DNA of 5,176 nucleotides, from contig CAVIIZ010000049.1 of assembly GCA_963642995.1 (NCBI GenBank), forward strand, positions 1-5,176, read 5' to 3'. The notes under the pieces were generated by a model. It was not told where the DNA came from. It did not search any database and worked only from the letters and a program-made list of their open reading frames with translations. This document shows, in pieces, positions 1-5,002 of this stretch (position 1 is the stretch's first letter; each line of letters opens with the position of its first letter). This DNA is from CAVAWX01 sp963642995 (GTDB taxonomy: Bacteria; Actinomycetota; Coriobacteriia; Coriobacteriales; QAMH01). Position numbers and translations under genes: made by a program.

Positions 1-706
1 CCGTGACCCGCACGGCGCCGGCGGCTTTCGCCTTCTTCGCGGCCGCGGGCGAGAGCGAGGCGTAGGGGTCGGAGGCCTTCTCTGTGGCGGTCGTCGCCTT
101 CGCCGCCGCCGCGGCGGCCGCCTTTGGGGTCGTGGAAGCTGCGCCAGCCGCCTTCGTGGTCGCGGAAACCGGGGTGACCGCCTTCGCGGTCGCGGAGGCC
201 ACGGTTGCCCCCGCCTTCGAGGTCGCGCCCGCGAAGGCGGGGCCTTTTATCGCGGCGTCGGCCTTGGAGGCATCGGCCTTCGACGCGTCCGTCTTTCCCT
301 CGGCCTTCAGGAGGCCGCCTTCCCCGGCTTCGCCCTCGTCTTTCGGGAAATCCCCGCCAGCGTCTTGCGGGGAGTTGTCCTCGGAGCCGTCCGCGCCCGC
401 ACCGTCTTGCGCCTCGCCGCCGGCGGCTGCCCCGCCCTCCGCGGCGTTTTCGGCGCCGGTCTCCACGCTCCCGCCGGCAGCGCCGGCCGCATCCGCGGCG
501 CCCGCCTGCCCGGCATCGCCGACCTGCCCGGCGGACGCGGCGGCGGGCAGGCCCGCGACCGCGACGGCGTCCGACGCCCCTCCCCCGCCTTCTTGCGCGA
601 ACGCGCACGGCGCGAAGACCATGGCAAACGCGCAGGTCAGACATGCCAGTAAAACCGGCAACGCGATGTGCGTTTTCCCAAATCGAAAGGCGTGGCGCGA
701 AACCAT
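1..706 (-). CDS. Secreted Ala/Gly-rich low-complexity protein with Lys-Ala repeats (5' part, runs off the left edge)
   Basis: Function is not recognised. The frame is open from an ATG at 706 down to base 1, giving 235 codons with no stop. The start is supported by a GGGAGGA ribosome binding site at 714-720, 7 nt upstream. Residues 1-37 look like a signal peptide: basic residues (R4, H5, R8, K11), a hydrophobic core (about 14-32), and an AFA|Q cleavage site after residue 37. Residues 38-135 are rich in Gly, Ala, Asp and Glu and should be acidic and disordered. From about 136 the chain turns basic: a pentad repeat (KTDAS, KADAS, KADAA at 138-152), then degenerate 7-11 residue repeats around K-A (Lys 164, 175, 185, 195, 203, 210). 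It then reads SDPYASLSPAAAKKAKAAG to the edge. I infer an exported envelope or surface protein whose folded domain lies outside the window. Long plus-strand open frames over the same bases lack start signals and are taken as shadows. Confidence 0.85.
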   Translation of the reverse strand, partial: MVSRHAFRFGKTHIALPVLLACLTCAFAMVFAPCAFAQEGGGGASDAVAVAGLPAAASAGQVGDAGQAGAADAAGAAGGSVETGAENAAEGGAAAGGEAQDGAGADGSEDNSPQDAGGDFPKDEGEAGEGGLLKAEGKTDASKADASKADAAIKGPAFAGATSKAGATVASATAKAVTPVSATTKAAGAASTTPKAAAAAAAKATTATEKASDPYASLSPAAAKKAKAAGAVRVT

Positions 707-713
707 GCGATAG

Positions 714-720
714 TCCTCCC
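714..720 (-). promoter_or_regulatory. Ribosome binding site of the Ala-rich secreted protein
   Basis: Reading the minus strand gives GGGAGGA followed by 7 nt and the ATG at 706. This is a near-perfect Shine-Dalgarno site. It is the main evidence that the minus strand, not the overlapping plus-strand frames, is the coding strand from 1 to 706. Confidence 0.8.
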
Positions 721-747
721 TTTTCCAAAAGCAAAGCAACTCACCGC

Positions 748-753
748 ATGATA
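748..753 (-). promoter_or_regulatory. Candidate extended -10 promoter for the Ala-rich protein gene
   Basis: On the minus strand the sequence reads TGCTATCAT. This is a 5/6 match to TATAAT preceded by TG at the extended -10 position. I see no convincing -35 box at 16-18 bp. Transcription would start near 741, leaving a leader of about 35 nt before the ATG at 706. Supported only by motif and position. Confidence 0.4.
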
Positions 754-783
754 GCAGTCCCGCGCATGTCCCCGCGCGCGAGA

Positions 784-839
784 CAGCGCCCTCGTCGGGC
801 GGCCGGGACGAAAGGCACGACGCTCGACGACGGGCGCTG
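784..839. repeat. Long bulged inverted repeat in the divergent intergenic region
   Basis: The arm CAGCGCCC (784-791) pairs with GGGCGCTG (832-839), and TCGTCG (792-797) pairs with CGACGA (825-830), with C831 as a single bulge. The stem continues through 798-801 with 821-824 (one G-U pair), about 18 pairs in all, leaving a 19-nt apical loop (802-820). Inside the loop, GCC (802-804) can pair with GGC (814-816). It lies between two divergently oriented genes, so it ends neither of them, and neither arm is followed by a T-tract. Its role is unknown: an RNA leader element, a small RNA, a protein-binding palindrome or a dispersed repeat are all possible. Confidence 0.6.
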
Positions 840-840
840 C

Positions 841-894
841 GGCCTGCTTGCACCGCAAGTTCAGGCGCATCCATCTATGAAAGGATGCAAGGCC
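841..894 (+). other. Possible small three-way-junction fold upstream of modA
   Basis: Three complementary pairs nest compactly. GGCCT (841-845) pairs with AGGCC (890-894) and encloses CTTGC/GCAAG (847-851 with 855-859, 3-nt loop) and GCATCC/GGATGC (867-872 with 883-888, 10-nt loop). As RNA this would be a three-way junction. It ends just before the proposed modA -35 box, so it would be transcribed only from a promoter further upstream. Short pairings like these can arise by chance in GC-rich DNA. I do not recognise a known riboswitch class. Confidence 0.3.
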
Positions 895-922
895 TTGTAA
901 AATCAATCTCGCTAAGTATAAT
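895..922 (+). promoter_or_regulatory. Likely modA promoter
   Basis: The -35 box TTGTAA (895-900, 4/6 match to TTGACA) is separated by 16 bp from a perfect -10 box TATAAT (917-922). Transcription would start near 929, giving a leader of about 52 nt before the modA ATG at 981. The local AT-richness stands out against the GC-rich surroundings. The -35 overlaps a 10-bp palindrome, CAAGGCCTTG (888-897). The -10 overlaps an ATTCG-CGT-CGAAT inverted repeat (921-933). Both are plausible operator positions for a repressor. Confidence 0.7.
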
Positions 923-934
923 TCGCGTCGAATC

Positions 935-959
935 GTGCACGCGAAAAGGGCGCGTGCAC
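935..959 (+). promoter_or_regulatory. Perfect 9-bp inverted repeat in the modA leader
   Basis: GTGCACGCG (935-943) and CGCGTGCAC (951-959) are perfect reverse complements around a 7-nt loop AAAAGGG (944-950). The element lies just after the predicted transcription start and ends 11 nt before the GGAGG ribosome binding site. It could be a repressor operator of the kind that shuts off molybdate uptake when the anion is plentiful, or an mRNA hairpin affecting stability or translation. It does not resemble the AT-rich ModE operator of Escherichia coli. Confidence 0.5.
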
Positions 960-980
960 ATCCGATACGAGGAGGGTTTC

Positions 981-1880
981 ATGAAAAAGGGAAGATTTGG
1001 CAAGCTTTTCGTGAGCGGCGTCGTCGCTTGCGGCCTGGTTGCCGCGATGGGCTTGGCCGGCTGCTCCGGCTCGAGCAACTCCGGCTCTTCGGACAAGTCC
1101 TCTAGCAGCTCCAGCTCGACCACCAGCTCGTCGAGCACCTCCGGCTCGGCGGCCGTCGAGCTGCAGGTCTACGCGGCCAACTCGCTGCAAAAGGCCCTGC
1201 CCGAGGTCCAAGACCTCTACACGAAGGCCAACAGCAACGTCACCTTCAAGGACACGCAGTTCGAGGCTTCCGGCACGCTCGTGAAAAAGATCCAGGAAGG
1301 CGCGAGCGTCGACGTCCTCATCACCGCCTCGAAGGGCTCGATGGACGACGCGGCCAACTACATCACCACCGACACGCGCAAGAACATGTTCACCAACGAC
1401 CTGATCATCGTGAAGAAGGCCGGCGCCGACGTGACCATCAACTCCATCGCCGACGTGGCCAAGGTCAACGGCAAGATCGCCATCGGCGAGGCCTCCTCGG
1501 TGCCCGCCGGCAAATACGCCAACCAGGCGCTCGCCTCGGCCGGCCTCTACAAGGGCGGCACCGACGGCGTGGACGGCACCTACGACGCCTCCATCGCCGA
1601 CAAGATGGACCTGTGCGACAAGGTGGGCACCGTCGCCCAGCACGTGGCCTCTGGCGATGCGACCATCGGCTTCATCTACACCTCCGACCTCTACCGCTAC
1701 GACGGCACGGAGACGGCGTTCACCTGCCCGGCCGACTCGCACAAGACCATCCAGTACCCCGGCGCCGTGCTGACCAACTCCGCCAATGCCGAGCAGGCGC
1801 AGAAATTCCTCGATTTCTGCATGACCGACCCCGGCGCGCAGCAGGTCTTCTCCAAGTACGGCTTCCAGCTGGCAAGCTAG
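981..1880 (+). CDS. modA: Molybdate ABC transporter, substrate-binding lipoprotein ModA
   Basis: This 299-residue protein captures molybdate (possibly tungstate) outside the membrane and delivers it to ModB. The ATG at 981 follows GGAGG (971-975) with 5-nt spacing. Residues 1-28 form a lipoprotein signal: KKGRFGK, a hydrophobic core, and lipobox LAGC with Cys28 as the lipid-modified residue. Residues 29-57 are a Ser/Thr-rich linker. The mature domain (about 58-299) shows ModA-family motifs: YAANSLQKAL (64-73, with Ser68 at the usual ligand-serine position), FEASGTLVKKIQEGASVDVL (94-113), GEASSVPAGKYA (169-180) and GDATIGFIYTSD (225-236). The VPAGKYA motif favours the bacterial ModA type over WtpA. 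Length is typical. Cys212, Cys249 and Cys280 lie in the mature domain, where many homologues have none. It is first in modA-modB-modC, with its own promoter and a terminator-like hairpin after it. An upstream in-frame ATG at 885 has no signal peptide and lies before the promoter, so it is rejected. Confidence 0.97.
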   Translation: MKKGRFGKLFVSGVVACGLVAAMGLAGCSGSSNSGSSDKSSSSSSSTTSSSSTSGSAAVELQVYAANSLQKALPEVQDLYTKANSNVTFKDTQFEASGTLVKKIQEGASVDVLITASKGSMDDAANYITTDTRKNMFTNDLIIVKKAGADVTINSIADVAKVNGKIAIGEASSVPAGKYANQALASAGLYKGGTDGVDGTYDASIADKMDLCDKVGTVAQHVASGDATIGFIYTSDLYRYDGTETAFTCPADSHKTIQYPGAVLTNSANAEQAQKFLDFCMTDPGAQQVFSKYGFQLAS

Positions 1881-1932
1881 GCACGAGAAACCGCGCGCGT
1901 GCAGCATTCTGAAAGCCGCGCGCACGAGGGAA

Positions 1933-1980
1933 AGGGGCGCCGCGCACCGCTCGAGACGGATGCGGCGCCCCTCTCCTTTT
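1933..1980 (+). terminator. Terminator-like or attenuating hairpin after modA
   Basis: AGGGGCGCCGC (1933-1943) pairs perfectly with GCGGCGCCCCT (1962-1972), an 11-bp GC-rich stem with an 18-nt loop. It is followed by CTCCTTTT, a short and interrupted U-tract. It lies 53 nt after the modA stop and 165 nt before the modB start. I see no good separate promoter for modB, so partial termination with read-through is the likely role. That would favour modA expression and protect the 3' end of its mRNA. Confidence 0.65.
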
Positions 1981-1982
1981 CG

Positions 1983-2078
1983 CCGCGCGTCCAGGCGCGG
2001 GAGGCGCTTTTCCCGGCGCATGCCGCCCGCAAGCGCCCCCGTCCGTGGACACGCATCCGAGGCGGCGGTTTTCGCCGC
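1983..2078 (+). other. Cluster of further hairpins between modA and modB
   Basis: Several additional stems follow the terminator-like hairpin. CCGCGC/GCGCGG (1983-1988 with 1995-2000) is one. GGCGCTT/AAGCGCC (2003-2009 with 2031-2037) encloses CGGC/GCCG (2014-2017 with 2022-2025). GCGGCG/CGCCGC (2062-2067 with 2073-2078) has a 5-nt loop. None has a good T-tract. They probably fold in the intercistronic mRNA and may stabilise the upstream transcript, but stems of this length also occur by chance at this GC content. Confidence 0.4.
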
Positions 2079-2129
2079 AGCCGCGTCCGCAAGCCCGCCA
2101 AAGGCCTTGTGTTTTCCCCGTCGGCGCGC

Positions 2130-2136
2130 AGGAAGG
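2130..2136 (+). promoter_or_regulatory. Ribosome binding site that fixes the modB start
   Basis: AGGAAGG lies 8 nt before the ATG at 2145. The reading frame is open back to an ATG at 1899, but those 82 extra codons cross the terminator-like hairpin and encode an Arg-rich stretch with no signal sequence. A later in-frame ATG at 2166 has no ribosome binding site. The start at 2145 is therefore preferred. Confidence 0.75.
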
Positions 2137-2144
2137 CAACGAGC

Positions 2145-3716
2145 ATGAAGCACGCAAGCACAGACATGAACGCAAGGCGCCCGCGCATCATCGCGGCCAT
2201 CGTCGCCTCCTGCTGCCTGGCCGCGCTCGTCGGCGCATGGGCGTTGCCAAACGCCGCGAACGCCAACAGCTCCTCGGCGGCCAGCCAGCAGATACCCGCC
2301 CAGTCGGCGAAGATCGACGGCGTGGACTTCGGCATACAGGACTTCGAGCGCGTGCAGACGGGCTTCAGGAAAAAATACGAGGACAAGGACCTGGGCTTCG
2401 TCTTTCCCATGGGGCAAGACCAGTCGGGGTGCCTCACGCTTGCCTCGACGGGCAAGAGCATCCTCGTCTACGTGCCGCCCGAAGCCGCGAAGGCCGCAGG
2501 TTTTGACGCATCGGATGAAAACGACTGCATGAACTTGGAGAAGATGCTCCAGGCGGCAGACGACGTGCTCTTCAACGGCGGCACGAAGCTCTCGTCGCTG
2601 TCGACGCCGTGGGTGTTCACGAGCGAGCGAAGCTACGAGCAAGACGGCATCGTCTACCGCTTCGACACCGAAGTCGAAAGCGGGTACTACTACCTCACAT
2701 GCACAGGCGAGGGCGCCGTCGACAGCAAGACCTGCGCCGAGTTTGTCTTGCGCGGCCGGCTCCTGCCCGCCTCCGAAGTGGTCGTCGAGAAAAGCGGCGG
2801 GTGGTTTTCCGACCTCATGGCCTTCCTCGATCCGGCCAGCCTCGACTACCGCCCGCTGTGGGTCTCTCTCAAGACCTCGTTTGTGGCGATGGTCTTCATC
2901 TTCGTCTTCGGCCTGCTCGTCGCGTGGCGCGCCATGCACGTGAAGAGCCGCTGGAAAGGCGTGTTCGACTCCATATTCACCATCCCGATGGTGCTGCCGC
3001 CGACGGTGTGCGGCTTCATCTTGCTCGTCGTGTTGGGGCAATCCAGCGCGATGGGGCGCTGGCTGATGGAGCACGGCGTCTCGATTGTCTTCACATGGCC
3101 TGCCGCCGTGATCGCGGCCGTGGTCGTGGGGTTTCCGCTGATGTATCGCACGGCGCTCGGGGCTTTCGAGTCGCTCGACGAGAACATGCTCGACGCGGCG
3201 CGCACCCTGGGATGGTCCGAGGCGCGCATCTTCGGGCGCCTCATGCTGCCGCTGGCCTGGCCGTCGATCGCCTCGGGGCTGGTCTTGGCTTTCGCGCGCG
3301 CCATGGGCGAGTTCGGCGCGACGCTGTTCGTGGCCGGCAACTTCGCGGGTTCCACGCAGACCATGCCCATCGCCATCTACTTCGCGTGGATGGGAAACAA
3401 CACCGCCGTGGCGGTGTTTTGGGTCGTCGTGGTCATCATCATCAGCTTCGTCATCATCCTCATCATCAACATCTACTCCGCGCACGTGGCGCGCTACCGC
3501 AGCGCGGGCGGCAAGCTCGCGAGCAAGGCCGGGGGCGCCGACATGGAGCTGGGCAACGCGGCGGCCGACAGCGTGGGGCTGCTGTTGGATAGAGCGATGG
3601 CGGCCGAGCTTTTGGGCGTGGCGCCAGACGAGGGCAGACGCGCGCCGGAAAGGCCGGCGACGGGCGAGGACGGCGCGTTTGCCGCGCGCGGCGCCGACGG
3701 CGGAAGAAAGGCGTGA
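2145..3716 (+). CDS. modB: Molybdate ABC transporter permease ModB with extra N-terminal extracytoplasmic domain
   Basis: This 523-residue protein forms the membrane channel for molybdate. The ModB core is at about 236-452, with membrane segments near 241-262, 277-299, 312-333, 374-396 and 420-443. The EAA loop (about 345-378; DAARTLGW, then RLMLPLAWPSIASG) contacts ModC. MPIAIYF (407-413) is also family-typical. Typical ModB proteins are about 220-280 residues; this one has additions at both ends. Residues 15-34 form a hydrophobic anchor after a basic N-terminus, and 36-216 form a domain I do not recognise, with four cysteines (96, 128, 186, 197). By the positive-inside rule (basic 262-271, EAA loop and RYR at 450-452 cytoplasmic) this domain faces outside, beside ModA. 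Residues 453-523 are a low-complexity cytoplasmic tail. modC starts 6 nt after the stop, indicating translational coupling. The permease call is firm; a sulfate or tungstate role is less likely given ModA. The role of the added domain is unknown. Confidence 0.95.
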   Translation: MKHASTDMNARRPRIIAAIVASCCLAALVGAWALPNAANANSSSAASQQIPAQSAKIDGVDFGIQDFERVQTGFRKKYEDKDLGFVFPMGQDQSGCLTLASTGKSILVYVPPEAAKAAGFDASDENDCMNLEKMLQAADDVLFNGGTKLSSLSTPWVFTSERSYEQDGIVYRFDTEVESGYYYLTCTGEGAVDSKTCAEFVLRGRLLPASEVVVEKSGGWFSDLMAFLDPASLDYRPLWVSLKTSFVAMVFIFVFGLLVAWRAMHVKSRWKGVFDSIFTIPMVLPPTVCGFILLVVLGQSSAMGRWLMEHGVSIVFTWPAAVIAAVVVGFPLMYRTALGAFESLDENMLDAARTLGWSEARIFGRLMLPLAWPSIASGLVLAFARAMGEFGATLFVAGNFAGSTQTMPIAIYFAWMGNNTAVAVFWVVVVIIISFVIILIINIYSAHVARYRSAGGKLASKAGGADMELGNAAADSVGLLLDRAMAAELLGVAPDEGRRAPERPATGEDGAFAARGADGGRKA

Positions 3717-3722
3717 AAAGCC

Positions 3723-4799
3723 ATGGGGCTGCAAGTGGACATCAAAAAAGAGCTCGCGAACTTCACCCTCGACGTGCATTTCGAGGCGGGCGCCGAGACG
3801 CTGGGCTTTTTGGGAGCGTCGGGCTGCGGGAAGAGCTACACGCTGCGCTGCATCGCCGGCGTGGAGACCCCGGACGAGGGGCGCATAGCGGTGAACAACC
3901 GCGTCTTCTTCGACAGCGCGAAGGGGATCAATTTAAAGCCGCAGCAGCGCAAGACCGCCCTGCTGTTCCAAAACTACCAGCTCTTCCCCAACATGACCGT
4001 CGAGCAAAACGTCGCGGCCGGCATGGACGCCGGGCTGGAGCGCGGCGCGCGCGAGGAGGCCGTGGGCAAGTATCTCGCCCTGTTCAACCTGCAGGGCTTC
4101 GAGAAACGCTACCCCTTGCACCTGTCGGGCGGCCAGCAGCAGCGCGTGGCGCTCGCGCGCATGCTCGCGGCACGGCCCCAGATCCTCATGCTCGACGAGC
4201 CGTTTTCCGCCCTCGACGCGCACCTGAAAGGCGCGCTGGAGCAAAACCTGCTCGACCTGTTCGACGTGTACCCGTCCACCATCCTCTATGTCAGCCACGA
4301 CATCGACGAGGCCTTCCGCTTTTGCGACCGCATCGCCGTGGTGAACGAGGGCAAGATCGTGGATATGGGGCCTACCTCGCAAATCGTCGACCATCCGGCC
4401 TGCCGCGCGACCATACGGCTGTCCGGCTGCAAGAACATCTCGGCGGCCCGCAAGATAGACGCCCACCACGTCGAGGCAAGCGATTGGGGCGTCACGCTGC
4501 ATGTGAGGCCCGAGACGATCGTGCCCGGCGACGTGCGCTATCTGGGGGTGCGCGCCTTCTACCTGCGCCGGATCGGCCCGGACGAAGAGCGTGAAAACGC
4601 CTACGACATGCGCGTGCACCGCGTCTCGGACAGCCGCTTCGAGCGCACGGTGCTGCTCACGCCACCCAACGGCAACGAGGCCGCGCGCATACAGTGGAAA
4701 GTGGACAAGCTGGCCACGCCCGCCGACGAGCTGCCGCAAGCCGGCGACGTGCTGCGCATGCACTTCGACGCCGACAAGCTCTACCTCGTCTCCAGCTGA
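3723..4799 (+). CDS. modC: Molybdate ABC transporter ATP-binding protein ModC
   Basis: This 358-residue ATPase dimerises on the cytoplasmic face of ModB and powers molybdate import. All nucleotide-binding motifs are present: Walker A GASGCGKS (31-38), Q-loop Gln83 in LLFQNYQLFPNMT, signature LSGGQQQR (134-141), Walker B ILMLDEP with catalytic Glu159 (154-160), D-loop SALD (162-165) and switch His192 in YVSHDIDEAF. After the nucleotide-binding domain (about 1-230), the C-terminal region from about 231 begins GCKN and is a probable TOBE/MOP-type oxyanion-binding domain, which in studied ModC proteins allows regulation by molybdate. Total length is normal. The residue after GKS in Walker A is Tyr39, where Ser or Thr is usual in ABC proteins generally. 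The start ATG (3723) is preceded by AAAGG (3707-3711), a mediocre ribosome binding site overlapping the end of modB, which fits translational coupling. Family assignment is firm; specificity rests on the neighbouring modA. Confidence 0.96.
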   Translation: MGLQVDIKKELANFTLDVHFEAGAETLGFLGASGCGKSYTLRCIAGVETPDEGRIAVNNRVFFDSAKGINLKPQQRKTALLFQNYQLFPNMTVEQNVAAGMDAGLERGAREEAVGKYLALFNLQGFEKRYPLHLSGGQQQRVALARMLAARPQILMLDEPFSALDAHLKGALEQNLLDLFDVYPSTILYVSHDIDEAFRFCDRIAVVNEGKIVDMGPTSQIVDHPACRATIRLSGCKNISAARKIDAHHVEASDWGVTLHVRPETIVPGDVRYLGVRAFYLRRIGPDEERENAYDMRVHRVSDSRFERTVLLTPPNGNEAARIQWKVDKLATPADELPQAGDVLRMHFDADKLYLVSS

Positions 4800-4866
4800 A
4801 AGCGTCTTTCCGGCGACAGGCAAGAGGCGACAGTCGGCGCGATGGCGCCCGCATCGCCGGCCGGGA

Positions 4867-4897
4867 AAAGGACCGATGCCGCTAGCGGGTCCTTTCT
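4867..4897 (+). terminator. Candidate terminator of the mod operon
   Basis: AAAGGACC (4867-4874) pairs with GGTCCTTT (4888-4895), an 8-bp stem around a 13-nt loop, with a short T-rich tail (TTTCT). The loop region holds a CCGCTAGCGG palindrome (4879-4888) that could form an alternative stem. It lies 67 nt after the modC stop. The tail is weak, so efficiency is uncertain. Confidence 0.5.
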
Positions 4898-4909
4898 CCT
4901 GCGCATATG

Positions 4910-4940
4910 AAAAAGGAGGGCTTCCCAAAGGAAGCCCTCC
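4910..4940 (-). terminator. Rho-independent terminator of the CWB2-repeat gene
   Basis: GGAGGGCTTCC (4915-4925) and GGAAGCCCTCC (4930-4940) form a perfect 11-bp stem with a 4-nt loop. Read on the minus strand it is followed by TTTTT (4914-4910), a classic intrinsic terminator 62 nt after the stop at 5003. On the plus strand the stem is followed by CGAGCAGG with no T-tract, so it serves mainly the minus-strand gene. Confidence 0.87.
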
Positions 4941-4956
4941 CGAGCAGGCAGGTGGC

Positions 4957-4994
4957 GCATATCGAAAAAGCCCGCCCGCTTTCGCGCCATATGC
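4957..4994. repeat. Imperfect palindrome after the CWB2-repeat gene
   Basis: GCATAT (4957-4962) pairs with ATATGC (4989-4994), and CGAAA (4963-4967) with TTTCG (4980-4984), leaving a 4-nt bulge (4985-4988) and a 12-nt loop. It starts 8 nt beyond the minus-strand stop codon and precedes the main terminator. It may support 3'-end formation, but no specific role can be shown. Confidence 0.4.
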
Positions 4995-5002
4995 TTTCGA
5001 GC

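Noticed and set aside
84..713. A 209-codon plus-strand Ala-rich frame over the minus-strand secreted protein gene
   Set aside because: There is no ribosome binding site and no coherent signal or domain. The minus strand has a near-perfect ribosome binding site, a signal peptide and a cleavage site. The repeats appear in both strands because the DNA itself is repetitive.
911..933. Escherichia coli-type ModE operator at the modA -10
   Set aside because: CGCTAAGTATA resembles one CGCTATAT-like half-site only loosely, and no matching second half-site is present.
841..980. Known molybdenum-cofactor riboswitch upstream of modA
   Set aside because: GCACC (850-854) and GGATGC (883-888) vaguely recall the closing stem of that class, but only 28 nt lie between them and the conserved internal elements are missing.
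1899..2144. N-terminal extension of modB to an earlier in-frame ATG at 1899
   Set aside because: The added 82 codons cross the terminator-like hairpin, lack a ribosome binding site and would displace the N-terminal membrane anchor. The ATG at 2145 has AGGAAGG at good spacing.
912..3779. A 955-codon open frame on the minus strand opposite modA and modB
   Set aside because: It is antisense to two genes with clear family motifs. Its translation is Arg/His/Gly/Val-rich without recognisable domains or start signals. Such long antisense frames are a normal side effect of G/C-rich third codon positions.
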